Below are positions 1-10,250 of a stretch of 49,481 nucleotides of DNA, piece after piece (positions within the stretch are counted from its first letter, which is position 1; every line of letters begins with the position of its first letter). A program made the translations under genes and the position numbers. The notes below the pieces were generated by a model. That model made no database searches, had not been told where the DNA came from, and worked only from the letters and a program-made list of their open reading frames with translations. The DNA is from a bacterium (lineage in GTDB: Bacteria; Margulisbacteria; Marinamargulisbacteria; SXXA01; JAHFDB01): assembly GCA_023249195.1 (NCBI GenBank), contig JAHFDB010000006.1, forward strand, positions 1 through 49,481, given 5' to 3'.

Positions 1-1
1 T

Positions 2-1654
2 AATTCAAATATTATCAACAATATTCGACTTTGGAATGAAGGACCTCTCAAACAAACATTTGGACAACTCCAGGAAATTCGACCCTATTATGAATTTAAT
101 AATATTGATGTAGATCGATACCAAACTGACCACGGGCTCGAACAAGTGTTGCTTTCTCCCCGTGAAATGAATATTTCTCAACTTCCAGACAAGGCCCAAA
201 CATGGGTCAATCAACACTTGGTTTACACCCACGGATACGGCGTCTGCATGTCACCTGTCAACGAAGTGAGTCCAGAAGGTTTGCCCCATTTTTACATTAA
301 AGACTTACCTCCTGTGTCTACCCTTTCGCTTACACTAGACAATCCTCAAATTTATTTCGGAGAAGCGCAAACCGAATACAGTATTGTGAATACAGGTCAA
401 CCTGAATTTGATTATCCTAAAGGCGATACCAATGTCTATAGTCAATATCAAAAAAAAGGAGGTGTTGCGCTTGACTCCTTCTTAAAGCGATTGGTCTATT
501 CCATTAAATTATCTGACCTCAATATGGTGATCAGTTCACTGGTGACACCTGAAAGTCGTCTTATTTACGATCGAGACATCCAAACTATTGTGTCTAAACT
601 GACACCTTTTATCACTTATGACAAAGACCCTTATCTTGTTGTGATTCCGGGGCATTTGGTTTGGATGATTGATGGGTATACCCTTTCAACCCGATTTCCT
701 TATTCTGAGCCGTTTAATGGCCACTGGAACTATATTCGCAATGCCGTCAAGGTCACGCTTGATGCCGGAACTGGAGATATTCATTTTTATATCGCAGATC
801 CTAAAGATCCTATCATTAGAGGTTATGCCCACCTTTTTCCAGGAACCTTTGAACCTTTTGCAAAAATGCCACTCGCGCTTCAAGACCATGTTCGATATCC
901 TAAAGGCCTTTTCTCTATCCAATCAAAACTTTACAGCACCTATCACATGACAGACCCTCAGGTGTTTTATAACAGAGAGGATATTTGGGCTCTTCCTAAA
1001 CGAGCGGTTGAAGGAAATTCGGCAGTTGGAGATGCGTATTACATGGTCACCAAAATCCCAGGTGAAACCCAAGAATCTTTTGTTCTGATGCAGCCCTTCA
1101 CACCTGCCAACAAAAGCAACCTTATCGCCTGGATTGGGGCCAAGTGCGATCGGGAAGATTATGGAAAGCTCAAGGTGTTTAAATTCCCTAAAGAACGTAC
1201 CCTTTATGGACCTGAACAAATCGAGTCTCGCATCGATCAAGACACTGAAATTTCTCAAAAACTAACACTTTGGGGACAAGTGGGATCTCGTGTTATCCGA
1301 GGAGACCTCTTAGTGATTCCTATTCAAGATTCTGTTATCTATGTTCAGCCCGTTTATCTTCAAGCCACTAACGGAAAACTGCCCGAGTTAAAACGCGTTA
1401 TTTTTGCTTATCGCGACGATATCGTCATGGCACAAGACTTAGACTCTGCCATGCGAAGTGTTTTCGACACGCAAAGAACAAGCTCTGATAAACTTCAGCC
1501 TAATCTTTCTGAAGCAAAAAAAACAAATGATCCATTTAACTCAAAATTAAGTGCCCTTAAAAAAACTTTTTTTGAACTCAAAAAGGCCGCAAGCCAAGGA
1601 CAGTGGGCCGAGTTTGGAAAAGCACTTGAAACTATCCAAAAACTTTTAGACTAA
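2..1654 (+). CDS. UPF0182 (COG1615) family protein, 5'-truncated by window edge
   Basis: Frame stays open upstream of the listed start to position 2 (NSNIINNIRLWNEGPLKQTFGQLQEIRPYYEF...VDRY); 'WVNQHLVYTHGYGVCMSPVN' and 'FYIKDLPP' are typical UPF0182 motifs. Confidence 0.88.
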   Translation, partial: NSNIINNIRLWNEGPLKQTFGQLQEIRPYYEFNNIDVDRYQTDHGLEQVLLSPREMNISQLPDKAQTWVNQHLVYTHGYGVCMSPVNEVSPEGLPHFYIKDLPPVSTLSLTLDNPQIYFGEAQTEYSIVNTGQPEFDYPKGDTNVYSQYQKKGGVALDSFLKRLVYSIKLSDLNMVISSLVTPESRLIYDRDIQTIVSKLTPFITYDKDPYLVVIPGHLVWMIDGYTLSTRFPYSEPFNGHWNYIRNAVKVTLDAGTGDIHFYIADPKDPIIRGYAHLFPGTFEPFAKMPLALQDHVRYPKGLFSIQSKLYSTYHMTDPQVFYNREDIWALPKRAVEGNSAVGDAYYMVTKIPGETQESFVLMQPFTPANKSNLIAWIGAKCDREDYGKLKVFKFPKERTLYGPEQIESRIDQDTEISQKLTLWGQVGSRVIRGDLLVIPIQDSVIYVQPVYLQATNGKLPELKRVIFAYRDDIVMAQDLDSAMRSVFDTQRTSSDKLQPNLSEAKKTNDPFNSKLSALKKTFFELKKAASQGQWAEFGKALETIQKLLD

Positions 1655-1665
1655 AGGAGCCTATA

Positions 1666-2130
1666 ATGCTTGAACCCGGTAAACTTGCCCCCGCCTTTTC
1701 ATTAAAAGATGAGCAAGGAAAAATACGCACACTTGAAGAATTTAGAGGGAAAAACGTCGTTCTCTATTTCTATCCGAAAGATGATACTCCCGGTTGCACC
1801 CGTGAAGCGATAGGTTTTACACACCTCAAAGTTGAATTTGAGAAACAACATGCCATTGTTTTGGGATTGTCTAAAGACAGCGTCGACTCTCATCAGAAAT
1901 TTTGCATCAAACATGCTCTCGATGTGATCTTATTGAGCGACCCAGATGGCAAAACTGTGGAGGCCTACGATGTTTGGAAAGAGAAAAATCTCTACGGAAA
2001 AGTATCTATGGGAATTGTACGTACAACCGTCTTGATTAATGAAGAAGGGGTTATCTCCCAAGTATGGTCCAATGTTAAAGTGGATGGCCATGCCGAAGCC
2101 GTTTTAGAGGCTATCAAAGCACCCCAATAG
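1666..2130 (+). CDS. bcp: Thioredoxin-dependent peroxiredoxin, Bcp/PrxQ type
   Basis: 'NVVLYFYPKDDTPGCTREAIGF' motif; 154 aa; SD-like aaggag upstream. Confidence 0.95.
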   Translation: MLEPGKLAPAFSLKDEQGKIRTLEEFRGKNVVLYFYPKDDTPGCTREAIGFTHLKVEFEKQHAIVLGLSKDSVDSHQKFCIKHALDVILLSDPDGKTVEAYDVWKEKNLYGKVSMGIVRTTVLINEEGVISQVWSNVKVDGHAEAVLEAIKAPQ

Positions 2131-2673
2131 ATGAAAGACGCTTACCACGAAATTTTAAAAAGCATCGGAGAAGATCCCCATCGTGAAGGTCTTATTAACA
2201 CGCCTTCCCGTGCTGCAAAAGCCATGGCCCACCTTACACAAGGTTATCATCAAAATTTAGATGATATCGTCAATGGTGCTATTTTTGAGTCTGAAATGGA
2301 CGAAATGGTCATCGTAAAAGATATCGAACTTTATTCTCTTTGTGAACATCATTTGTTGCCCTTTTTTGGAAAATGTCATGTCGCTTATCTTCCTGAGGGT
2401 AAAATTATTGGCCTTTCAAAAATTGCGCGCATTGTCGATGTCTTTGCAAAACGGCTTCAGGTTCAAGAAAACCTTACGACCCAAATTGCCAAGGCTATTT
2501 CACACTATACCCAGGCTAAAACCGTAGGGGTGGTTATCGAAGCAGAGCATTTGTGCATGAAAATGCGTGGGGTTGAAAAACAAAACTCTGTTATGACCAC
2601 CTCGTGTATGCTAGGTGGATTTAGAAAAAATACGGGTACTCGTGCTGAATTTCTAAGCCTTATTCAACGATAA
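2131..2673 (+). CDS. folE: GTP cyclohydrolase I
   Basis: '[20 protein letters not shown]' and '[26 protein letters not shown]' signatures; abuts bcp stop. Confidence 0.97.
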   Translation: MKDAYHEILKSIGEDPHREGLINTPSRAAKAMAHLTQGYHQNLDDIVNGAIFESEMDEMVIVKDIELYSLCEHHLLPFFGKCHVAYLPEGKIIGLSKIARIVDVFAKRLQVQENLTTQIAKAISHYTQAKTVGVVIEAEHLCMKMRGVEKQNSVMTTSCMLGGFRKNTGTRAEFLSLIQR

Positions 2674-2677
2674 GCCT

Positions 2678-3454
2678 ATGCCACATCTTACCCTGAGTAA
2701 ACGTTTTGAATTTTGTGCTGCCCATCGACTCTATAACGAAGACTGGTCTAAAGAGAAAAATATCGAATACTATGGCGCAGAGAGTTTTTCCCCAGGACAT
2801 GGACATAATTATACCTTACACACCCTATTTACTGGCCCAATGGACCCTAGAACAGGAATGGTCAAAGAACTTTCTCAAGTCAAAACTTTTGTGAATAAGC
2901 AGCTGCTCGATCATGTCGACCATTACTTTTTAAATGAGTTCCCAGAATTCAAAAAAATAGTGCCGACAACAGAAGCGTTTTGTGCCTATTTATTTGCAAA
3001 AGCCCAACCCCTTTTTACACAAAATGGACTCAGACTTGAGGCCTGTCACCTTATAGAACATCCAGAGAAAACAGTTTGGTATCCTGAAAATTTATATAGC
3101 CCCTATCAAAATGAAGATCACAGCCATACTTTCTATCTCATTGCTTCTCATTCACTCTATAATCCTTCATTGACCCCTGAAGAAAACAAGGATTGTTTTG
3201 GAAAATGCACCCGATTTCATGGGCATAATTTCACCCTTACCTTTACCACGCTAGGCCCTATTACCCCTTATCTTTCCAGGATTGAAGCCATTCTGGCACC
3301 CCTGCAATATCGCTCGCTATGTGAGAGCATCCCCATGCCCAGCTGCGAAAATGTGATTGATTATTTTTGGAAAAAAAGTGCAGAGATTATGCCCCTCACG
3401 ATGATAAAACTGTGTGAAACCCCTAGTAATACTTTTATTCTAAGAAAGTCATAA
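2678..3454 (+). CDS. Tandem-domain 6-pyruvoyl-tetrahydropterin synthase / QueD family protein
   Basis: Two PTPS-like halves: N-half 'AAHRL...GHGHNY...DHVDHYFLN...PTTEAF', C-half 'ASHSL...CTRFHGHNF...PSCENV'. Confidence 0.88.
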   Translation: MPHLTLSKRFEFCAAHRLYNEDWSKEKNIEYYGAESFSPGHGHNYTLHTLFTGPMDPRTGMVKELSQVKTFVNKQLLDHVDHYFLNEFPEFKKIVPTTEAFCAYLFAKAQPLFTQNGLRLEACHLIEHPEKTVWYPENLYSPYQNEDHSHTFYLIASHSLYNPSLTPEENKDCFGKCTRFHGHNFTLTFTTLGPITPYLSRIEAILAPLQYRSLCESIPMPSCENVIDYFWKKSAEIMPLTMIKLCETPSNTFILRKS

Positions 3455-4220
3455 CCTGTTGGGTAACAGACTTTGAGTAAAGCCCTGGATACCCCACGAC
3501 TTCGGAAACAGGCATAATACCCATTAAAGAGTTTGTTAAAAAAAGTTCTTCAAATTCTGTCAATTCGGAATGGTCTATTCGGCACTCTTCGACAACATAC
3601 CCATTTTTTCGGCACTTCTCAATCAGAACGTGCCGTATAATTCCCGGCAAAATCTGCCCCAAGCGCGGGGAAAACAGTGTGCGCCCCTTAACAAAAAATA
3701 CATTTGATACCGTCGATTCCAACACTTCGCCCGACTCAGAATACAAAATGACATCATCTCCGTCCTCTAGGTGACGTTTTTCATAAACAGGGCGAATATA
3801 GGCCAATGTTTTATGCGTATCAAATACCGTTCTGGCACAAAAATCTTGTTTAAGACTAAGCCTTTGTGACACTTGAAGCGGTGGGAATGGACGCATCACC
3901 ATGGCCAGTTGAGAGGGCCCAAAGACAACTCCCTGCTGACGAACCCCGGCGGTTAAATAAAGGTTCAATACCGCCTCTTGAAGTCCGTTTATCTTGATTA
4001 AAGCCGCTATTTGCGACTCAATTTTGTCATAATCAAAAGAATAGTCTATTCCTAAAAAACGCACCGTCTGGGACATACGCTCAAGATGGAGAAACACATG
4101 CTGAGCCTCTCCAGCGGCTATTTTTAAAGTTTCAAACGCTCCATATCCATATAAAAACCCTGCGTCTTGAATGGGGAGTACCAACGAGTCAACCAGTTTG
4201 CCATCGAGTGAGGCTAACAT
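3435..4220 (-). CDS. Aminotransferase class IV (aminodeoxychorismate lyase/BCAT-like)
   Basis: '[15 protein letters not shown]', '[37 protein letters not shown]' fold-type IV PLP motifs. Confidence 0.88.
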   Translation of the reverse strand: MLASLDGKLVDSLVLPIQDAGFLYGYGAFETLKIAAGEAQHVFLHLERMSQTVRFLGIDYSFDYDKIESQIAALIKINGLQEAVLNLYLTAGVRQQGVVFGPSQLAMVMRPFPPLQVSQRLSLKQDFCARTVFDTHKTLAYIRPVYEKRHLEDGDDVILYSESGEVLESTVSNVFFVKGRTLFSPRLGQILPGIIRHVLIEKCRKNGYVVEECRIDHSELTEFEELFLTNSLMGIMPVSEVVGYPGLYSKSVTQQVMTFLE

Positions 4221-6142
4221 GTCGCCTGCATTTTGAGGGCCAAGTCGTCCATAATACCCGGATTCGACAACGTGGTGGTGTCTCCGGCAGCCTTCCCTTC
4301 AGCTAAATTTTTAAGCAGACGCCGCATAATTTTACCGCTTCTTGTCTTAGGTAATTCCGGTGTAAATATAATTTTTTGTGGTTTCGCAATAGCGCCAATT
4401 TCTTGCGAGACATGTGCGATTAATTCCTTGGATAAAATCTCAGAAGCAGAGACTCCTTCTGTTAAAGTTACAAAGGCTAAAATGGCCTGGCCTTTGACAA
4501 GGTCGGGCATTCCCACAACGGCAGCCTCTGCAACACCTTCGTGACCCACTAAAGCACTTTCTACCTCCATTGTTCCAATGCGATGTCCAGCCACGTTTAA
4601 AACATCATCTACCCTGCCCAAAACCATCACATATCCATCTTCATCCACAGTTGCCCCATCGCCAGCAAAATAGGTTTCAAACTGACTCCAATATACCGAT
4701 TCAAATCGATCCGAATCTCCCCAAATTCCCCGTAGCATCGAGGGCCATGGTTGAGTCAGTGACAACAGCCCCCCCCCAGATGTTATTTCGTTTCCTCGTT
4801 CATCCAATACTTTAGCCTCAATACCAGGCAACGGCAGCCCGGCACGACCGGGTTTCATGGCATGAAGACCAGGTAATGTTGTAATCATAATGCCGCCTGT
4901 TTCAGTTTGCCACCATGTATCCACAATGGGGCATCGAGACTGGCCGATCACTTCGTAATACCACACCCATGCTTCTGGATTAATGGGCTCACCTACCGTT
5001 CCCAATAACCTCAGCGAGCTTAAATCATGCTTGTCAGGATAATCCCGTCCCCACTTCATAAAACTTCTAATGGCTGTGGGTGCCGTATATAAAATGCTTA
5101 CCTTATGCCTTGCAACAATACCCCAAAACCGGTCAAAGTCCGGATAATCAGGCGACCCTTCATACATCATCACAGTGGAACCATTCGACAAAGGTCCGTA
5201 GATCACATAGGTATGTCCTGTTATCCAGCCTATATCTGCGGTACACCAATAGATATCTTCGTCCTTGAGGTCAAAAACAACTTTGGTTGAATATTTAGCG
5301 TGGGTTAAATAGCCCCCTGTTGTATGCACAATTCCTTTCGGTTTTCCTGTGGTTCCAGAGGTGTACAAAATAAACAAAGGGTCTTCACTGTCCATCGACT
5401 CTGGCTTCATAAAATGAGGTTCTTCCATGACCTGGCTATACGCCACATCGCGACCTTCTACCCAAGCAATAGTCTCTCCAGTATGCCGAACCACTAAAAC
5501 AGTCTTTATCGGTGTATCTGGGTCCGATAGAGCCACATCTACCATTTCTTTTAAGGGAATTATTTTTCCTCGGCGATAACCCCCATCTGCAGTCATTAAA
5601 AGACTGGACTGAGAATCTAAAATGCGGTCTTTTAGTGAAGCTGAGCTAAAACCACCAAAAACCACACTGTGAATCGCGCCAATTCGGGCACAGGCTAACA
5701 CGGCTATCGCTAATTCTGGAATCAAGGGCATATACAGGGTTACTCGGTCTCCTTTTTGAACACCAAAACGGTGTCTCAATTGAAAAGCTAGTGTATTTAC
5801 TTTTTCATATAATGCTTGATACGAATAGGTACGAACTTCGCCATTTTCACCTTCCCAAATGAAGGCTGTTTGGTTCGCTTTTGTCGCCAAGTGTACATCT
5901 AAGCAATTTTCAGATGCATTGAGTTTCCCCCCCTCAAACCATGTGGCATAGGGACGTTTCCAATCTAAAACCTGATTCCAAGGCTGGTGCCACAACAATT
6001 TTTTTGCCTGAGATTCCCAAAATGAAAGCCGATCCTGATGGGCCTGCTCATATAAAGTCTGGGTGGACACATTCGATTGTGAAGAAAACGAGTTTCTTGG
6101 GTAAAAAACACGGGATTCATGTAACAAGGTTTCAATAGACAT
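4214..6142 (-). CDS. acs: Acetyl-CoA synthetase
   Basis: '[24 protein letters not shown]', '[10 protein letters not shown]', '[14 protein letters not shown]'; 642 aa. Confidence 0.97.
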   Translation of the reverse strand: MSIETLLHESRVFYPRNSFSSQSNVSTQTLYEQAHQDRLSFWESQAKKLLWHQPWNQVLDWKRPYATWFEGGKLNASENCLDVHLATKANQTAFIWEGENGEVRTYSYQALYEKVNTLAFQLRHRFGVQKGDRVTLYMPLIPELAIAVLACARIGAIHSVVFGGFSSASLKDRILDSQSSLLMTADGGYRRGKIIPLKEMVDVALSDPDTPIKTVLVVRHTGETIAWVEGRDVAYSQVMEEPHFMKPESMDSEDPLFILYTSGTTGKPKGIVHTTGGYLTHAKYSTKVVFDLKDEDIYWCTADIGWITGHTYVIYGPLSNGSTVMMYEGSPDYPDFDRFWGIVARHKVSILYTAPTAIRSFMKWGRDYPDKHDLSSLRLLGTVGEPINPEAWVWYYEVIGQSRCPIVDTWWQTETGGIMITTLPGLHAMKPGRAGLPLPGIEAKVLDERGNEITSGGGLLSLTQPWPSMLRGIWGDSDRFESVYWSQFETYFAGDGATVDEDGYVMVLGRVDDVLNVAGHRIGTMEVESALVGHEGVAEAAVVGMPDLVKGQAILAFVTLTEGVSASEILSKELIAHVSQEIGAIAKPQKIIFTPELPKTRSGKIMRRLLKNLAEGKAAGDTTTLSNPGIMDDLALKMQATC

Positions 6143-6165
6143 GGGCGCCCTCTCTACCTAGACAT

Positions 6166-6603
6166 TTAATGGGATTTCTTTGTACACTTTCCACACTGAC
6201 CATAAAGATGTAAAGAACGATATTCGGGAGTAAACTCCATCTTCTCACAAATTTTCTCTAAATAGTCTTCTATTACAGATTCTTTTATCTCAAAGATTTT
6301 TCCGCACGTATTGCAAATTAAATGATCATGCTGTTTTTCTGGAACACGCCGTTCGTAATAGACTTTCCCCTCTTTTGTAGAAATCTTTTGCAACAACCCG
6401 GCTTCCAGTAACTGTTTAATGGTTCTGTATACCGTTGCCCGAGAAAATTTATTGTCTTCAGATCTCAATTTATCAATAAAAGTTTCGACCTCAAAATGAG
6501 ATCTTACTTTGAAAATTTCGTCTGCGATGGCCCTTTTTTGTGACGTATAACGCCCCTCGTGAGTCTCTAGATACGTTTCAAATACTTTGTGTGGATTTTT
6601 CAT
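6166..6603 (-). CDS. Fur family transcriptional regulator (Fur/PerR-like)
   Basis: 'FSRATVYRTIKQLLEAGLL', 'HDHLICNTCGKIFEI', 'HLYGQCGKC' zinc/metal motifs. Confidence 0.93.
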   Translation of the reverse strand: MKNPHKVFETYLETHEGRYTSQKRAIADEIFKVRSHFEVETFIDKLRSEDNKFSRATVYRTIKQLLEAGLLQKISTKEGKVYYERRVPEKQHDHLICNTCGKIFEIKESVIEDYLEKICEKMEFTPEYRSLHLYGQCGKCTKKSH

Positions 6604-7007
6604 CAGTGGTCCCCTTGATGATGAGAAATAGAGGCTATTTTGACGTCGATAGTCTTAATATGAATGACCAACTTGTCAATAAACATGCGAATCGCAAAGT
6701 ATAATTTAGCCGGAGAAAATCCAGAATCAAAATCATGCCTAAGACTAAATACACGGGCCTTAAAAATGTCATGATCTTCTTTATGATGAGAATATCCCTC
6801 AAAGTGATGGGCTAACATCAGGTTTTCTTCTTCTGAAAAGTGGGTGTCAACATAATGTTCTAAAAAGAGGATAATCGATTCTATTTTGTCCAAAGAATTG
6901 GCGTGGATTGCTGAATCCAACATTGACACCAACTGAAAGAGTTCTTGATGTTGATTGTCAATCGATTCATGGCCAATTTTAAGATCATTTGTCCACTGTG
7001 CGCCCAT
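6603..7007 (-). CDS. Bacteriohemerythrin-like protein
   Basis: Hemerythrin ligand pattern: IGHESIDNQH, HFSEEE, HKEDH, HIKTID. Confidence 0.9.
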   Translation of the reverse strand: MGAQWTNDLKIGHESIDNQHQELFQLVSMLDSAIHANSLDKIESIILFLEHYVDTHFSEEENLMLAHHFEGYSHHKEDHDIFKARVFSLRHDFDSGFSPAKLYFAIRMFIDKLVIHIKTIDVKIASISHHQGDH

Positions 7008-7026
7008 GCGCTATAAAGTAGCATAA

Positions 7027-7590
7027 TTATAGATAATACGTCACGCCCAAGCTATAGTTTTTCAAACTAGAAGAGGTCATTACTGCGGCATCCCAGCTGT
7101 CGTTAAAATGATGAAGAACCCCATAGTAGGTAGAAGAAGAAAATGCAGATTCCCCACCTACCGATAAATCAGACCAAATAAGTTTTACAAAAGGCCTTGT
7201 TTCATTATGAGGAGCAATGTAAAAACTCACAGTGGTGTCTCCACCCGTAGATTGAATTGAATTTAACTCATTATTGGGATCACGATGAGACTCAGAAATA
7301 AAAGACCTGCCTACTTTTAGGTCTCCAATAACCACATGATAGTTAAAATTCAAAAACACAGAAAAAGATTGACTCTGTTGATAATTCTGTGAAAAACTTC
7401 TACCAGAAAGTCCAATTTCCCAGTACTTAGTGATGCCATAGGCCCCCCCATAATTGAGACGAGATAGTCGATTTGGGCCTAACTCATAGGACATTTCTAC
7501 AGAGGTTCTTTCTCTTGGCGTTTGAATAAATCCAAACACAGAAGACCCTATAACCCCACACAAAATCACCATACAGAACACTTTTTTCAT
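7027..7590 (-). CDS. Hypothetical secreted/outer-membrane beta-barrel-like protein
   Basis: N-terminal signal peptide (MKKVFCMVILCGVIGSSVFG), alternating aromatic beta-strands, terminal 'LGVTYYL'; SD aaggag. Confidence 0.6.
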   Translation of the reverse strand: MKKVFCMVILCGVIGSSVFGFIQTPRERTSVEMSYELGPNRLSRLNYGGAYGITKYWEIGLSGRSFSQNYQQSQSFSVFLNFNYHVVIGDLKVGRSFISESHRDPNNELNSIQSTGGDTTVSFYIAPHNETRPFVKLIWSDLSVGGESAFSSSTYYGVLHHFNDSWDAAVMTSSSLKNYSLGVTYYL

Positions 7591-7671
7591 ACAAACTCCT
7601 TATTTTAGTCTTATTACATCATTATCGAAAAAAGATTGGCATTTATTTCAAAGAAAAGTAGTATAAAGGCA

Positions 7672-9876
7672 ATGAAAAAAATGGGTATTCTTTTAGGACT
7701 TGCACTTTCTCTACAAGTGTCCGTAGCACCCCTCCATTTTGTACCTGGAGAAGTCCTCATTAGAACAAAAGAACCTCTGTCAAATTTCCAAACTGCTTCT
7801 ATCCATACCGCCACACTTGATCCCATTCTGAGAAAATACTATATCAAACAAATGATAAATTTGGATACCAATACTGCTGAAAACTTGAAGATTCAAGCAG
7901 AAAGCACTCCCTTTAAGTCAGAATTAATCTATAAATTTACGCTTCAAAGTCCCACAGAAGATGTTCTTGCCGTTGTCAAAGACCTTTCTCGGGCTCCTGA
8001 AATTCTGTGGGCTCAGCCCAACTATGTATATCACACCTGCCTCACGCCTAATGATACCGAGTTTTTTAGGCAGTGGGGAATGCAGACTATTCAGGCCCCT
8101 GAAGCTTGGGATTTAACCACCGGAGATGCCACTGTCAAAATTGCTATTATTGATACAGGTATTGATAGCACGCATTCTGATTTAAGCACTAAAATTATTG
8201 AGGGAAAAGACACGATTGATAATTTAAATAACATAACAGACCAAGCCGGACATGGAACCCATGTGTCAGGCATTGCAGCCGCCATTACAAACAATAGCAA
8301 CGGAGTTTCTGGTGTCGGGTTCAATTGCAGCCTTATGCCCATTAAAGCCGGCAACAGCGACGGAAATTTTTCAAGTCAAAGCATTAAATCTGGCTTAAAT
8401 TATGCCACGAACCACCATGCCAGTGTCATTAATATGAGCTTTATTTCTGAAGATCCCAATGTAGAAGATAATGACATTAAATTAGGTGTCGATACCGCAT
8501 TTTCCGCAGGCATTCCTATGGTTGCTGCAGCTGGAAACTCGAGTACCAATATTCTTATTAACCAGCTTTATCCTGCGTCTTACACAAAAGTTCTCTCGGT
8601 CAGTGCGATCAAGTCAGATGGCACTTTCGATTCTCGGTACAGTAATTTTGGGAAAATAGACCTAGCTGCACCAGGAACAGCTATCCCCTCAACTTATCCC
8701 GGCAATCAATACGCCTTTGAAACGGGCACTTCTATGGCCGCACCCCATGTAACGGGTTTAATCGGGCTTATTAAATCTGTATCTCCTAATATTTCACTTG
8801 CTGCCCTATATAAACTTATTACCCAAAATGCCACAGATGCTGGCCCTGCGGGATTTGATGCCCAATATGGACATGGCATCATTAATGCACGGGCAACACT
8901 TCTTGCACTAGACAAAGCCGCCCCGGTTATTACAGCAAGAGCCCAATGTCCGACACAAAATATTAATACCCCGCTTCTTATTACGGCCAATGTTACCGAT
9001 GATATTAATTGGAATAACAGGCCTTCAGTTACGCTTAACTATCAGTTTTTTCAAAATTCAACGTCTATAGGTAATCTTCATGCTCTCAAGATGACCAAAT
9101 CTCGCTCCCTATATAGGGCCATTGTTCCTACGCCTTCTCCGCTCATTACAAAAGTAACCTATTTTTTTGTGGCTGAAGACCCTGTCTCCCACAGAACCAC
9201 CTTCCCGCTCCTGGGGGGCAATGCCGCACTCTCCTTTGCCATTTCAGACACAACAGGGCCCGTCATCACGACCTCTTATCAGAGCCAAGATTTTTACACA
9301 CCCGGATCAGATCTCCACTTTACGATTACAGACAATATTGGCGTAAGCGCGAACACACTTCGGGTTACTGTCCAATCTACTTTAGGAAGCACTGCGTATG
9401 CCTACCCTACAGACTCTCAACTCCAATTAAGTCAAGGAACTCTGACCCTATCAAATAGCATTTTGCCTCATTCAGGAAATTTTACGGTTCAAATTCGTGT
9501 TCAAGATATCAATCACAATAGCTCAGAAATGTCTCTCAGCCTGCTACAAACCCAAGAATTTACTTTATCGGGCCCTCAGACCAATCAAAGTAAAGTGATC
9601 AATGGTCCAAACCCTTTTAATCCAGATAAAGAATGGACTTACATAGGTTACCAAATCAGCCAAGACGCAGCTGTCTCTATCTCAATTTATTCGCTTAATT
9701 TACAGCTTGTCAAACAATTTTCTCTCCAAGATAGCGCAGGTTATCACGAAGTATCGTGGAACGGAAAAGACGACTCTGGGGACACTGTTCCAAACGGGGT
9801 TTATATGATGATCATTCAGGCAAAGTCAGGTGGTAAAACCATTACAAAACAGAATAAAATAGCGGTACTCAGATAG
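7672..9876 (+). CDS. Secreted S8 subtilisin-like serine protease with FlgD-like/T9SS-like C-terminal domain
   Basis: Catalytic triad motifs 'AIIDTGIDSTHSDL', 'GHGTHVSGIAA', 'GTSMAAPHVTGL'; signal peptide; C-term 'NGPNPFNP...SWNGKDDSGDTVPNGVYMM'. ORF track starts 36 nt earlier at a TTG; the ATG at 7672 fits the signal peptide. Confidence 0.94.
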   Translation: MKKMGILLGLALSLQVSVAPLHFVPGEVLIRTKEPLSNFQTASIHTATLDPILRKYYIKQMINLDTNTAENLKIQAESTPFKSELIYKFTLQSPTEDVLAVVKDLSRAPEILWAQPNYVYHTCLTPNDTEFFRQWGMQTIQAPEAWDLTTGDATVKIAIIDTGIDSTHSDLSTKIIEGKDTIDNLNNITDQAGHGTHVSGIAAAITNNSNGVSGVGFNCSLMPIKAGNSDGNFSSQSIKSGLNYATNHHASVINMSFISEDPNVEDNDIKLGVDTAFSAGIPMVAAAGNSSTNILINQLYPASYTKVLSVSAIKSDGTFDSRYSNFGKIDLAAPGTAIPSTYPGNQYAFETGTSMAAPHVTGLIGLIKSVSPNISLAALYKLITQNATDAGPAGFDAQYGHGIINARATLLALDKAAPVITARAQCPTQNINTPLLITANVTDDINWNNRPSVTLNYQFFQNSTSIGNLHALKMTKSRSLYRAIVPTPSPLITKVTYFFVAEDPVSHRTTFPLLGGNAALSFAISDTTGPVITTSYQSQDFYTPGSDLHFTITDNIGVSANTLRVTVQSTLGSTAYAYPTDSQLQLSQGTLTLSNSILPHSGNFTVQIRVQDINHNSSEMSLSLLQTQEFTLSGPQTNQSKVINGPNPFNPDKEWTYIGYQISQDAAVSISIYSLNLQLVKQFSLQDSAGYHEVSWNGKDDSGDTVPNGVYMMIIQAKSGGKTITKQNKIAVLR

Positions 9877-9881
9877 TCAGA

Positions 9882-10244
9882 CTACTCTAGAAAGAAAAAA
9901 CCTGCAAAACTGGCAATATCCTGCCCACCCTCTAAGAATAAAGAAGAAAAAATCTCCTCATAGTCATAGTCCCCATGGGGTGTAAAATGATGAGGGTCCA
10001 GTTTAAATTCTTCTAAGATATCCTCATGACAATAGTACACCATTCCATTGTCCACAAAAACCATATAAACAGGATCATTTTTAAGTTTATGTATGGAAGT
10101 AAGGTAGACTTTAATAACACGGTATATAGGAAGTCCGGTAGAGGGATGAGGTAACTCTAATTCAAGAAGTTTAGAAGAGGAACTGTAGCGAATCATATCC
10201 GCCCCTACTTCTTTTAAATGCAACACAACTGAAGTAAGAGACAT
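9882..10244 (-). CDS. Hypothetical protein
   Basis: 120-aa ORF filling the gap between neighbours; no family recognised. Confidence 0.6.
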   Translation of the reverse strand: MSLTSVVLHLKEVGADMIRYSSSSKLLELELPHPSTGLPIYRVIKVYLTSIHKLKNDPVYMVFVDNGMVYYCHEDILEEFKLDPHHFTPHGDYDYEEIFSSLFLEGGQDIASFAGFFFLE

Positions 10245-10250
10245 AGAAAA

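Noticed and set aside
669-1258. ORFs 669..950(+), 686..922(-) and 923..1258(-)
   Set aside because: Out-of-frame shadows inside the UPF0182 gene, no start context or recognisable product.
8091-8990. Antisense ORFs inside the subtilase gene
   Set aside because: Fully contained in a well-supported CDS; low-complexity shadow translations.
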